Shown in pieces: positions 51,878 to 60,991 of a stretch of 64,000 nt of DNA. Source of the DNA: Limibacter armeniacum (GTDB lineage Bacteria > Bacteroidota > Bacteroidia > Cytophagales > Flammeovirgaceae); the NCBI RefSeq assembly GCF_036880985.1, contig NZ_JBAJNO010000008.1, forward strand, positions 1,674,001-1,738,000, given 5' to 3'. The position numbers and the translations under genes are program-made. Each line of letters starts with the position of its first letter. Position 1 is the stretch's first letter. The notes below the pieces were generated by a model. The model saw only the letters and a program-made list of their open reading frames with translations, was not told the DNA's origin and made no database searches.

Positions 51878-52651
51878 CTAAAGTACCTTTCTAATAAAGG
51901 TTAACATTTGTTTAAGTGTCGCCTCTTTAGCTTGAATATGCGGAGTATGACCACAATTTTCGATCATAACAGAAATGGCACTTTCTCCTATTAGGCTGAC
52001 AATTTTAGTTACTTGTTCTTGGGTGGCATATTCGTCATCGATACCTTGTATGATAAGGGATGGACATTGAATGTTATTTACCTCTTTTTCTATATTCCAA
52101 CCTATAAATTCAGGTGTAAGCCAAGTGTCAGCCCAAGCGTAAAATAAAGTGTCTGTTTTTTCTCCATGGTATTTATACAGCTTGTCTTTTATTTTCGGAT
52201 ATGCAGCTACCGCATGTTTGATTCCTTCCAATGTAACTTCCTCAACAAAAATATGAGCCGCTTCCGTTACTATAGCCCTTGTTGGATGATGGGCTGCGTA
52301 TAATAAAGCAATACTGCCTCCGTCACTATGACCGATAAGAATAGGGCGAGAGATACCTAGCTTTTCAAGTAATAAGGGTAAAACGAGCTGTGCCTCATGG
52401 TGTAAGTACTCAACAGTCCGTGGAGAAGATAAGGGATCGGACTGACCGTGCCCTTGTCTGTCATAGGATAATATGTTTAAACCTGTTTCCTGAGCCAGTA
52501 AGCTTGGGACATCTTTCCAAAACTCTATACAACCAAGCCCTTCATGAAGAAAAACAAGTGTTGGTGCCGCTGGATCTGTATTTTGTTTTAAGTGTTGAAA
52601 CCTGATTAATGTACCATTAACTTCAATAGTCTGGTTATTATGAACACACAT
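51878..52651 (-). CDS. Alpha/beta-hydrolase
   Basis: 257 residues, with the canonical order: oxyanion-hole region LVFLHEGLGCIEFWKDVP (about 32-50), YDRQGHGQSDPL, the nucleophile elbow GHSDGGS (about 106-112, Ser in the middle), then the Asp region QGIDDEYATQEQV and the His in NCGHTPHIQAKEA near the end. Cytoplasmic. Substrate unknown; overall resemblance to proline iminopeptidase/MenH-like hydrolases is only at the fold level. Divergent from the sigma factor gene. Confidence 0.88.
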   Translation of the reverse strand: MCVHNNQTIEVNGTLIRFQHLKQNTDPAAPTLVFLHEGLGCIEFWKDVPSLLAQETGLNILSYDRQGHGQSDPLSSPRTVEYLHHEAQLVLPLLLEKLGISRPILIGHSDGGSIALLYAAHHPTRAIVTEAAHIFVEEVTLEGIKHAVAAYPKIKDKLYKYHGEKTDTLFYAWADTWLTPEFIGWNIEKEVNNIQCPSLIIQGIDDEYATQEQVTKIVSLIGESAISVMIENCGHTPHIQAKEATLKQMLTFIRKVL

Positions 52652-52888
52652 ATCTTTATTATAGTTGCTTTATTAAAGGACATATCATTTTAAAAAGCTT
52701 CACAAAATGAAATGTTAGAAGCATTGTCAATTTTGTTCAAAAAAATGAAGAAATGTGAACTTTTTAAAAACATCCAATTGGAAAACCGCTTGAAGATCTC
52801 TATTCTTGTAGGCAAAAGAGGAATAATCGTCCAATATACCTACTTGAACTAATTAACGATAGCGTGTGAACAGGATTTTGACATAATT

Positions 52889-53506
52889 ATGCATAACCAA
52901 GATATTCTGATAAAATACCAGCCCCTTCTTTATGCCATAGCCAACAAAATGGTAGGTGTTGGAATGGATGCCGAAGATGTAGTGCAGGAGACTATGGTAA
53001 AGCTATTGAAGGTAGATTTCTCGAAAATTGAAGACATCAAAAATTACCTGGCAAGAGCGATCACAAACAATTGCTTGAATTATCTGGAAAGTCTGAAAAG
53101 AAAAAAAGAAGTTTCTTTACAGAATGTGAAAGCGCAATTACCTGCTACAATTCAGCATATCGAACAAAACCTATCAAAGTTTGATATGGCCAATGAGCTT
53201 TCTGTAGGGATGAGAAGGCTGTTGTCTAGACTGACTCCTTCTGAACGTGGTGTATACTTGCTCAAAGAAGTCTTCAATTATGACTACACCGAGATTACAG
53301 AAATTTTCGAGAAGAAAAAAGATCACTGCAGACAGTTGGTGAAAAGAGCCAAAGACAAGATGCAGGAAGGGAAGGAACGCTTTAAAGTAGATCCTGAACA
53401 TTTTCAAGACCTTTATAGCAAATTTCAAGATGCAAGTCTCAAAGGCAATATGAATAGTCTGATTGAGTATTTGCAGAATGAAGTAGGAAATAAAAACAGT
53501 GATTAA
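52889..53506 (+). CDS. ECF-type RNA polymerase sigma factor
   Basis: 205 residues. Region 2 at about 8-70 (LIKYQPLLYAIANKMVG, AEDVVQETMVKLLKVD) and region 4 at about 108-162 (RLLSRLTPSERGVYLLKEVFNYDYTEITEIFEKKKDHCRQLVKRAKDKM). The C-terminal 40 residues (RFKVDPEHFQDLYSKFQDASLKGNMNSLIEYL) recall the truncated SnoaL-like extension of SigJ/ECF41-type factors (a F-x-x-A-x-x-x-G-x-x-x-x-L motif). No anti-sigma gene adjoins. It is upstream of the YceI-porin-YceI group on the same strand, 300 bases away and separated by a strong terminator, so it may control that group by acting on its promoter. Confidence 0.9.
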   Translation: MHNQDILIKYQPLLYAIANKMVGVGMDAEDVVQETMVKLLKVDFSKIEDIKNYLARAITNNCLNYLESLKRKKEVSLQNVKAQLPATIQHIEQNLSKFDMANELSVGMRRLLSRLTPSERGVYLLKEVFNYDYTEITEIFEKKKDHCRQLVKRAKDKMQEGKERFKVDPEHFQDLYSKFQDASLKGNMNSLIEYLQNEVGNKNSD

Positions 53507-53807
53507 ATAACCGCTTCAATTGTTACTTCTATCTAAAGAGATATAAAAGCCCTAATTACAGCTGTAATTAGGGCTTATTTTTTAGGGTGAATTCTATATT
53601 TGATCTCTTTTTGAAAAAAAACAATATTTTTTTCATTATATAAATTCTCTTAAATAAGGCTAAAATATTGAAAATAAGTAAGTTGAAATTGTATTGATGA
53701 AAGTCACTCTTTTCTAATCAGGCCAGTCACCTCCCACGGATCATAAGTGATGTTTATTTGTGTAACAAAAGAAAAACAAAGCACAAGAAATAACTATTAA
53801 ACACCTT
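53507..53807. other. Intergenic region before the YceI-porin group
   Basis: About 300 bases. The left part is a strong palindromic terminator; the rest is AT-rich with no gene. It probably carries the promoter of the YceI gene, but I could not identify a convincing -33/-7 pair (a TTTATTTG at 53752-53759 is close to TAnnTTTG). Confidence 0.5.
53547..53583 (+). terminator. Perfect palindromic terminator of the sigma-factor gene
   Basis: Thirty-base perfect palindrome (15-base arms, 53547-53561 and 53562-53576) followed by ATTTTTT. Confidence 0.88.
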
Positions 53808-54368
53808 ATGAAAAGCATTCTACAACCAATTGTATTTCTGATTTTAGCGATGATTTCACTGAATGTGTCTGCCCAAAATTCAGAAAAGGTAATCAACCTA
53901 AAAAAACAAAAGATTCAAATCCACGGAACTTCCACTTTGCATGACTGGACGTGTGACGTTACCGAATCGGCTATCAAGGTAATAGCAGACTTTGATGGAG
54001 CGGGTGTAACAACTTTGAAAGGCGCGACAGTCAACATTCCAGTAAAGGGTATCAAGAGCGGCAAAAGTGCAATGGACAGCAACACTTATAGCGCGCTTAA
54101 GATGAAAAGCCATCCAAACATTATTTTCAAGCTAAATGCACCTACAGAAGGCTCAACTTTGAAAGGAACATTAACCATAGCAGGGACTTCGAATCCAGTG
54201 ACACTGAAAGCTGACAAGAAGGGAAATACCTTTAGTGGTAAATACACTTTCAAGATGAGTGAATTTGGAATTGAACCTCCAACTGCCATGTTCGGAACTG
54301 TCAAAACTGGTGATGAAGTAACCATTGAATATTCGGTTGACTTGGACGCTGGTACAGAGGTTCAATAA
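53808..54368 (+). CDS. YceI-family secreted protein
   Basis: 186 residues with a signal peptide (MKSILQPIVFLILAMISLNVSAQ, cleavage near residue 22). YceI barrel: VINLKKQKIQIHGTSTLHDWTCDVTE, TVNIPVKGIKSGKSAMDSNTYSALKMKSHPNIIFKL, and the C-terminal SEFGIEPPTAMFGTVKTGDEV. First of a three-gene group with an outer-membrane porin and a further YceI-like gene on the same strand. YceI proteins bind amphipathic lipids, e.g. polyprenoids; here the partner may be the porin. Exact ligand unknown. Confidence 0.9.
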   Translation: MKSILQPIVFLILAMISLNVSAQNSEKVINLKKQKIQIHGTSTLHDWTCDVTESAIKVIADFDGAGVTTLKGATVNIPVKGIKSGKSAMDSNTYSALKMKSHPNIIFKLNAPTEGSTLKGTLTIAGTSNPVTLKADKKGNTFSGKYTFKMSEFGIEPPTAMFGTVKTGDEVTIEYSVDLDAGTEVQ

Positions 54369-54498
54369 GCTTTATAACAAGGTAAATAATTAGAATTCAA
54401 GGTAAATAGATTTCATTTTCGCAGCTCATTTCACTGAGCTGACTATGAACCATATTGTTTAATATCAAAAATCTTATCCACTTTTAATCATAATCACC

Positions 54499-55812
54499 AT
54501 GCGCAAACAAATACTTAGACCAATCTTAGCGCTTTTATTATCAGGAATCATCGGCGCTACAGCTTTTGCTCAAGACCCTATCAAAAGCAACAGAAATGTA
54601 GGTCAAGCAGGCTTGAACCAATTTGAAACTCCAAAAGAAGATTACAGCGATTTTGATGGTGTAAAAGTGAAACTTGGAGGTGATTTCGCACTTCAGTTCC
54701 AAGGACTTGACCACTCAAACGATGCACAGGATGTATTGGGAGCTGATGGTAGTGTATTGGTTAACAACACACTGAAGGAAATTCAGCCATACTTCAACAA
54801 CGCCACTGCAAACATGAACATTGATGTTCAGTTGGCTCCAGGTGTGAGAATGAACTTGGTAACATACCTGTCTTCTCGTCACCACACAGAGGCTTGGGTA
54901 AAAGGTGGTTACATCCAGTTTGATGCACTGCCATTCCTGAACAGTGAGTTGGTAGACAAGATCATGAAGGACGTGACTATCAAAGTGGGGCACATGGAGA
55001 TCAACTACGGTGATGCACACTTCAGAAGAACTGACAACGGTAATGCCATCTACAACCCATTTGTAGGTAACTATATCATGGATGCATTTGCAACTGAGAT
55101 TGGTGCAGAGGTTTACTACCGCAAAAATAATATCATCGGTATGATCGGTGTATCTAACGGTGAGATCAAAGGTGATGTAGTGAAAGTTGATGACAGACAG
55201 CCTTCAGTTTACGGTAAATTAGGTTATGACAACCAAGTAGATGAAGACTTGAGACTAAGATTGACAGGATCATTCTACGCGAACTCAGGCTATAACCGCA
55301 ACACGCTTTACGCTGGTGACCGTACAGGTTCTAGATACTACTACGTAATGGCAAACACTGAAGCTTCATCTTCAGCAGCGTTCACAACAGGTCGTTTCAG
55401 CCCAGGCTTCAACAAGGTGACATCATTCATGATCAACCCATTCGTAAGCTACAAAGGTATTGAGTTCTTCGGTACTTACGAGCACACAGCAGGTCTGGCT
55501 CGCCAAAATGACGAAGAGACACTTGAAGATGGTGGATACACACAACTTGCAGCAGACTTACTTTACAGATTTGGTGAAAATGACAACTTCTATATAGGTG
55601 GTCGTTACAACCAAGTGAAAGGGAATGCGACAGGCGATGCAGATGAGGTTACAATCAACCGTTACCAAATCGGTGCAGGTTGGTTCCTGACAAACAATAT
55701 TCTTGCAAAAGTTGAGTACGTAAACCAAGAGTACAAAGACTTCGCAGAAAACAATATCCTTTACGGAGGTCGCTTTAACGGTGTTATGGTAGAAGCGGTG
55801 ATTGGCTTCTAA
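54499..55812 (+). CDS. Outer-membrane beta-barrel porin-like protein
   Basis: 437 residues with a signal peptide (cleavage near TAFAQ, residue 25) and a long run of amphipathic strands typical of a beta-barrel ending in a C-terminal aromatic residue (VMVEAVIGF). Regions such as GVRMNLVTYLSSRHHTEAWVKGGYIQFDALPFLN and VGHMEINYGDAHFRRTDNGNAIYNPFVGNY resemble porins related to OprO/OprP or OmpL-type barrels of Bacteroidota. Codon use is notably regular, suggesting high expression. Lies between two YceI genes; ends in a GC-rich hairpin terminator. Confidence 0.85.
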   Translation: MRKQILRPILALLLSGIIGATAFAQDPIKSNRNVGQAGLNQFETPKEDYSDFDGVKVKLGGDFALQFQGLDHSNDAQDVLGADGSVLVNNTLKEIQPYFNNATANMNIDVQLAPGVRMNLVTYLSSRHHTEAWVKGGYIQFDALPFLNSELVDKIMKDVTIKVGHMEINYGDAHFRRTDNGNAIYNPFVGNYIMDAFATEIGAEVYYRKNNIIGMIGVSNGEIKGDVVKVDDRQPSVYGKLGYDNQVDEDLRLRLTGSFYANSGYNRNTLYAGDRTGSRYYYVMANTEASSSAAFTTGRFSPGFNKVTSFMINPFVSYKGIEFFGTYEHTAGLARQNDEETLEDGGYTQLAADLLYRFGENDNFYIGGRYNQVKGNATGDADEVTINRYQIGAGWFLTNNILAKVEYVNQEYKDFAENNILYGGRFNGVMVEAVIGF

Positions 55813-55840
55813 ACTTTAATCAGGTTTATTGACTTGTAAG

Positions 55841-55862
55841 CCCCACCCACGGTGGGGTTTAC
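55841..55862 (+). terminator. Hairpin after the porin gene
   Basis: Seven-base GC-rich stem CCCCACC (55841-55847) with GGTGGGG (55851-55857), followed by TTTA. The next gene starts 35 bases later, so it may only attenuate read-through. Confidence 0.7.
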
Positions 55863-55893
55863 TCATATCGTAACTTAAAGATATTATCAGACT

Positions 55894-56481
55894 ATGAAAC
55901 TGCTTTCTATACTGCTAACTTTTTGGGTAGGTTGGTGGGGAGGACCTACATATGAAAAGTGGGACGTGAAATTCGACAAAGACAGCTATCTGTATATAGA
56001 TGGCGCTACTAACCTCAATACTTTTAGCTGTGCATATAGTGCTTCTGAAATGGAAGACAAAACAGAAGTGCTGTTGGCAATTGATGAATTACAGAACTTT
56101 CATTTCAGACAAGCGATATTACCAATTGTTATTAAGAGACTTGATTGTCACAACTCTTTGATGAATAGTGATTTGAGAGAATTGCTGCAAGAAGAGGAGT
56201 ACCCTAAACTCTTTTTGGTGTTGAAAGACCTCACGCATGCAGGCTTGAATGACAAGTATTACCTGAAGCTTTCTCTGAAAGTGGCAGGGGTAATGAAGCA
56301 TATGGAGATACCAGTAATGTTGTTTCAGAAAGAAAACAGTAATAGGGTTGTTGGTTCGTTTGATTTCAAATTGACCGATTTTGGATTACATCCACCTTCT
56401 AGATTTTTTGGAGCGGTAAAAGTAGATAATACAGTCAAGATTTCGTTTTCAGTTTTGATAGAACCTAGCAAAGAAATATAG
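55894..56481 (+). CDS. Divergent YceI-like protein
   Basis: 195 residues. The start lacks a typical signal peptide, but MKLLSILLTFWVGWWGG is hydrophobic and may be a weak one. The middle and end match YceI: DKDSYLYIDGATNLNTFSCAYS, VIKRLDCHNSLMNSDLRELLQEEEYPKLFLVL and FGLHPPSRFFGAVKVDNTVKISF. The family loses several conserved residues here (the hallmark FxxxG substitutions), so ligand specificity could differ from the two canonical copies. Downstream of the porin, after its hairpin; 302 bases before the TonB-dependent receptor. Confidence 0.78.
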   Translation: MKLLSILLTFWVGWWGGPTYEKWDVKFDKDSYLYIDGATNLNTFSCAYSASEMEDKTEVLLAIDELQNFHFRQAILPIVIKRLDCHNSLMNSDLRELLQEEEYPKLFLVLKDLTHAGLNDKYYLKLSLKVAGVMKHMEIPVMLFQKENSNRVVGSFDFKLTDFGLHPPSRFFGAVKVDNTVKISFSVLIEPSKEI

Positions 56482-56785
56482 AAGTTTGACTTTGTTGAGC
56501 TTTTATTATTGGGGCGTAATAATGTTCCATAAACTACATGTGTGCTTTGTAATAGTTGGTTCATAATACGTCTGGCCCACTCATCATGGTATGAAGTGGG
56601 CTTTTTCTTTTTTGTGTTAACATAAATTTAAAGAATGTAATATAACACAGTGAATAGTCTATGTGAGTGCGCTGTGTGTTTAATTTTTAGTTGAAGAAAG
56701 CATAAATAACCTGAAACCTATTTGGAGTTTGATTTAGCCAATTTTACGGCGCAAAAAATGTAACTAAAATCAGATTTAAAACTCC
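56482..56785. other. Intergenic region before the TonB-dependent receptor
   Basis: About 300 bases. After the terminator hairpin at 56575-56612 there is only AT-rich DNA with no gene; the receptor promoter must lie here. No known riboswitch pattern was seen. Confidence 0.5.
56575..56612 (+). terminator. Terminator after the second YceI-like gene
   Basis: Stem GCCCACT (56575-56581) with AGTGGGC (56595-56601), continued by CAT/ATG inside, followed by TTTTTCTTTTTT. Confidence 0.85.
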
Positions 56786-59485
56786 ATGAAAAACTTTTAT
56801 CACTTATTACTATCTACGGTCATGATATTGATGACCACTGCTACTTTTGCACAAACCGCAGCATTGAGGGGAAGCATTTTGGACGAAAGCAACTTACCAT
56901 TTCCTGGAGCAATTGTATTGGTCGAAGAATTAAGTAAAGGAACAGTCACAGATGTGAATGGCCGATACACGCTTACGGATATTCCAGCCGGAGACTATTC
57001 TATTAAAGTATCATACCTAGGGTATAAACCTGTCAGCAAAACTATATCAGTAAGTGGAACAACTGTTCTGGATTTCAACTTGACAGAACTGGAAACACTG
57101 GATGAAGTAACAATTTATGCTGGTGGTCAGGCAAAAGCACTGAACCAGCAAAAGAACGCAAACAATATTGTCAATGTAATATCGGCAGATCAGGTATCCC
57201 GTTTCCCTGACTCCAATATTGGTGATGCACTGAAGCGTGTATCCGGTATTTATGTACAGTATGACCAAGGTGAAGCAAGATTTGCGAATATCCGTGGTAC
57301 GGCACCTCAACTGAACTCAGTGACTATCAACGGAGAAAGAGTGCCTTCAGCTGAGGCTGAAATCAGAAGTGTTCAGCTTGATCTGGTTCCTTCGGATATG
57401 GTACAGGCTGTTGAAGTTAACAAAGCAGTGACACCAGATATGGATGGTGACGCAATCGGTGGTTCTGTAAACTTGGTAACACGTACTGCACCGCATGCAC
57501 GTAGAATCTCAGCGACTTTGGGTTCTGGATATAACTTTATTGGCAAGAAACCAATACTGAATGGTTCATTGGTTTATGGCAACCGTTTCGTAAATGACAA
57601 GCTGGGGGTAATCGCAAGTGGCTCGGTTTTCAATCACTACCTTGGATCAGACAATGTGGAAGCAGAATGGGATGGTGATGATCTGGTAGAATTCCAGACA
57701 AGACAGTATTACGTACAGCGTTTGCGTCAAAGTTTCTCATTGGGGTTGGATTATAAAATCAATGATAATCATACCTTGTTTGTAAAAGGAATGTACAACC
57801 ATCGTAACGATTGGGAAACACGTTACAGAGTATCTTACAAAGATCTGGTAAGAAATGATGGTGACAACTATACAGCTGAAGAGATTGTACGTGAAACAAA
57901 AGGAGGTGCCAACAACAAGAACCAGCGTCTGGAAGATCAGCGTGTGTTGACATTGGGTCTTTCAGGTGACCACCTTTTTGGAAAAGTAAGATTTGACTGG
58001 GGAGTAAACTACGCTAAGGCGTCAGAGGACAGACCACAGGAAAGATATATTGCCTACAAAACAGAAAACCAAAGCCTGGATTTCTCAATGGTAGATGACA
58101 AACCACTTCCTTCCAATTCTTTTGAAGCAATTGACGGTAACTGGGAACTGGATGAGATCACAGAAGAGAACCAGTATACACAGGAAGAAGACTTTTCAGG
58201 TAAGTTTAATATCAGCATGCCGCTTTCACAAGGCAACTTTGCTAGCAACCTGAAATTTGGTGCTAAATACAAGTCAAAGTCAAAAGAGCGTGACAACAAT
58301 TTCTATGAGATTGAACCAACTGATGAGGATGCGTTGATGGCTTTGATCCAGCAAAACCTTTCAAACGAAACAAAGGATGATTTCTTGGCAGGTGATTATA
58401 AAGCAGGATCATTTGTATCAAAAGAGTTCCTAGGTGGTACCGACTTCACTAGTAATGCGTATGAGTCTGAAATCAAGCTGGATGAAATGGCGGGTAACTT
58501 CAATGCGACTGAAAATGTAACAGCAGGTTACTTGATGCTAGATCAGAAGTTGGGTAAGAAACTGAACATGTTGGCAGGTGTAAGAATTGAGAATACATCA
58601 GTAACATACAGTGGCTTTGAGTACAATGACAACGATGAGACACTAGAACCAACAGCTGAGCAGACGAACGATTATATGAACATCTTGCCAGGTTTACACT
58701 TCCGTTACCAGCCTGCTGACAATGCGGTAGTAAGATTGGCTTGGACTAACACGATTGCACGTCCAAACTACTTTGACCTTGTGCCATATGTGGTGATTGA
58801 AGATGAAGAGATGAGCATTGGTAACCCTGCATTGGAAGCTACGACATCTATGAACTTTGACCTTTTGGGTGAGTATTACTTCTCATCAGTAGGTATTGTT
58901 TCTGGTGGTGTTTTCTACAAAAAGGTAAATGACTTTATCGTTAAAAATACAAATGACGAGATGATTGGCGGAACTGAGTTTGAAGTGACACAACCAATCA
59001 ATGGTGGAGATGCTAACTTGATGGGTGTCGAATTGGGCTTGCAGAGAAGATTAGACTTCCTGCCTTACCCTCTGAACAGGTTCAATGTATATGCCAACTA
59101 TACTTACATCAATTCTAGCGTTGAGAACTTCCAATTGGAAGACCGTGAGGATGAGGATCTGTCAATGCCAGGTACTGCAAACAATACATTCAATGCATCA
59201 TTGATGTATGAAGCTAAGAAATTCAAGGCTGGGCTGTCATTCAACTACACAAGTGAATTTATTGAAGAGGTAGGTGGAGATGTATCTGAAGATGTGTACT
59301 ATGACAAGGTGATGTATCTTGACGCCAATGCTAGCTACATGTTCTCAGAAAAAGTGAATGCTTATGTAGAAGCAAACAACTTGCTGAACCAGCCATTACG
59401 TTATTTCCAAGGGGTTTCTAACCACATGATGCAGGCAGAATATTACGCACCAAGATTCAGCATAGGTGTGAAAATCAACCTATAA
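56786..59485 (+). CDS. TonB-dependent receptor with CarboxypepD_reg domain
   Basis: 899 residues. Signal peptide (cleavage near TFAQ, about 22), N-terminal carboxypeptidase-regulatory-like domain (about 24-100, AALRGSILDESNLPFPGAIVLVEE to YLGYKPVSKTISVSG), plug domain (about 110-240, RFPDSNIGDALKRVSGIYVQYDQGEARFANIRGTAPQLNS) and the 22-strand barrel ending in PRFSIGVKINL. The plug resembles the TIGR01782-type receptors. It probably imports a TonB-energised ligand across the outer membrane; the phytase lipoprotein just downstream (148 bases) suggests a phosphorylated substrate such as an inositol phosphate or its metal complex. Confidence 0.94.
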   Translation: MKNFYHLLLSTVMILMTTATFAQTAALRGSILDESNLPFPGAIVLVEELSKGTVTDVNGRYTLTDIPAGDYSIKVSYLGYKPVSKTISVSGTTVLDFNLTELETLDEVTIYAGGQAKALNQQKNANNIVNVISADQVSRFPDSNIGDALKRVSGIYVQYDQGEARFANIRGTAPQLNSVTINGERVPSAEAEIRSVQLDLVPSDMVQAVEVNKAVTPDMDGDAIGGSVNLVTRTAPHARRISATLGSGYNFIGKKPILNGSLVYGNRFVNDKLGVIASGSVFNHYLGSDNVEAEWDGDDLVEFQTRQYYVQRLRQSFSLGLDYKINDNHTLFVKGMYNHRNDWETRYRVSYKDLVRNDGDNYTAEEIVRETKGGANNKNQRLEDQRVLTLGLSGDHLFGKVRFDWGVNYAKASEDRPQERYIAYKTENQSLDFSMVDDKPLPSNSFEAIDGNWELDEITEENQYTQEEDFSGKFNISMPLSQGNFASNLKFGAKYKSKSKERDNNFYEIEPTDEDALMALIQQNLSNETKDDFLAGDYKAGSFVSKEFLGGTDFTSNAYESEIKLDEMAGNFNATENVTAGYLMLDQKLGKKLNMLAGVRIENTSVTYSGFEYNDNDETLEPTAEQTNDYMNILPGLHFRYQPADNAVVRLAWTNTIARPNYFDLVPYVVIEDEEMSIGNPALEATTSMNFDLLGEYYFSSVGIVSGGVFYKKVNDFIVKNTNDEMIGGTEFEVTQPINGGDANLMGVELGLQRRLDFLPYPLNRFNVYANYTYINSSVENFQLEDREDEDLSMPGTANNTFNASLMYEAKKFKAGLSFNYTSEFIEEVGGDVSEDVYYDKVMYLDANASYMFSEKVNAYVEANNLLNQPLRYFQGVSNHMMQAEYYAPRFSIGVKINL

Positions 59486-59577
59486 ATTGAAGAGTCAATA
59501 GGAGGGTATTAGCGTAGGTAAGTAGATTATATCTCAGTATACAATCCTATTGAAATGATTATAATTGAATTGGTGCT

Positions 59578-59606
59578 ATTCCCGTCAGGTTTTACCTGTC
59601 GGGAAT
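59578..59606 (+). promoter_or_regulatory. Hairpin between receptor and phytase genes
   Basis: Twelve-base near-perfect stem (ATTCCCGTCAGG at 59578-59589 with CCTGTCGGGAAT at 59595-59606, one T-T mismatch), 28 bases before the phytase ATG. No T tract follows, so it is more likely an RNA-stabilising or attenuating element than a terminator. Confidence 0.6.
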
Positions 59607-59633
59607 TTGCCATAACAAAAATCACTAGAAGAA

Positions 59634-60782
59634 ATGAAACAGCAAATAATACTTCTATCAGTTATAGCAGGTCTTTTTACAGCGTGTGGTGTTAGCCATC
59701 AGACTGAGAAACAGTACAAAGACCCAAGAGAGTCAGATGAATCAATGAAGCAAGCTTATAAGCTTCAGGAAAAAGTGAAGTTCCGTGTGCAGGCAGATGC
59801 TGAAACGCAAGCAGTACTGGCTACTACAGAAGAGGATGCTGCAGACGATCCGGCAATGTGGATTCACCCTGAAGATCCTTCAAAGAGTCTGATAGTAGGA
59901 ACGCATAAGAAAAAAGGCTTGTATGTTTATGACTTGGCAGGAAACGAGTTGGGCTTTTATCCTGTAGGAAAGGTAAACAATGTAGATATCAGACAAGGGG
60001 TCGTACTTGGTCAAGATACCTTGGATATAGTCGCGGCAAGTAACCGTAATGATAATTCCATTACCCTGATGAAGATGACGGCTGAAGGAAAGTTGGTAGA
60101 TGTTTCGGCTCAGCCTATTATGACAGGTGAGGCAATTGATGATATCTATGGTTTCTGTATGTATCAGGATCAGTCAACAGGTAATTCGTTTGTTATTGCC
60201 AATGGAAAAAATGGAGTGGTCCAACAGTGGGCGTTGGCAGCGGCAGACAGTGGTAAGGTAACTGCAAGCTTGGCTAAATCCTATAAAGTGCCATCACAAC
60301 CAGAGGGGATGGTAGCAGATGACGCTACTGGCACTTTGTATATAGGTGAAGAAGCACAAGGCATTTGGAAAGTGGATTTGTCCGTTGATACAGTTGCTAC
60401 ACCTGAACTGATTGCAAGTACAAAAGTAGCTGACAATGAGATGCTGGAAGCGGACTTGGAAGGAATTGCACTTTACAAGACTGGAATAGAGACAGGTTAC
60501 TTGTTGGCTTCAAGCCAAGGAAATTTCTCATATGCAGTGTTCAGCTTAGAGAATAACTACGAGTATTTGGGTAGCTTTGCAATTGAAAAGGGCAAAGTGG
60601 ATGGCGTGGAAGAAACAGATGGAATTGAGGTGATTACAGACTCATTGAGCGAGCAATATCCAAAAGGAATGCTAATGGTTCAGGATGGTTTCAATTTTGA
60701 TGATGATAGCTTAAAGGCTCAAAACTTCAAGATGATCGACTGGCGTAAAATTGAGCAATTGCTGGTTAAAAAAGAGATGTAA
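59634..60782 (+). CDS. Beta-propeller phytase lipoprotein
   Basis: 382 residues with a lipoprotein signal (LFTACG, Cys at about 18). The mature chain is the six-bladed beta-propeller phytase fold: DDPAMWIHPEDPSKSLIVGTHKKKGLYVYDL near 74-104, IKEEAQG-like IGEEAQGIWKVDL near 242, and DGIEVITDSLSEQYPKGMLMVQDG near 330. Acidic calcium-site residues are visible. It removes phosphate from phytate or similar inositol phosphates at the cell surface. Paired with the upstream TonB-dependent receptor, probably as a phosphate-scavenging unit. Family is characterised mainly from Bacillus and marine Bacteroidota. Confidence 0.93.
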   Translation: MKQQIILLSVIAGLFTACGVSHQTEKQYKDPRESDESMKQAYKLQEKVKFRVQADAETQAVLATTEEDAADDPAMWIHPEDPSKSLIVGTHKKKGLYVYDLAGNELGFYPVGKVNNVDIRQGVVLGQDTLDIVAASNRNDNSITLMKMTAEGKLVDVSAQPIMTGEAIDDIYGFCMYQDQSTGNSFVIANGKNGVVQQWALAAADSGKVTASLAKSYKVPSQPEGMVADDATGTLYIGEEAQGIWKVDLSVDTVATPELIASTKVADNEMLEADLEGIALYKTGIETGYLLASSQGNFSYAVFSLENNYEYLGSFAIEKGKVDGVEETDGIEVITDSLSEQYPKGMLMVQDGFNFDDDSLKAQNFKMIDWRKIEQLLVKKEM

Positions 60783-60808
60783 GAGAAATAGGTTTAGAAT
60801 TGTATATC

Positions 60809-60852
60809 AAAATCCGGAAGGACACATACTGCTGTTCTTTCGGATTTTTTAT
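60809..60852 (+). terminator. Terminator of the receptor-phytase unit
   Basis: Twelve-base stem AAAATCCGGAAG (60809-60820) with CTTTCGGATTTT (60837-60848), one G-U pair, then a T run. Confidence 0.87.
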
Positions 60853-60991
60853 TTTTGAATTTGAGTATCAAATTCGCTTCAATGCATTAACTGATATACC
60901 ACTTTGTGTAGCATTTTGAATGATAAGCGAAACATTTGCTCCCAAGCGACGTTGAAATAGCTATAATTTTTTTCAAACTAATCATTTACGT

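Noticed and set aside
59578-59606. Terminator between receptor and phytase
   Set aside because: The stem is strong but no T run follows, and the phytase lacks another promoter candidate; treated as a regulatory hairpin only.
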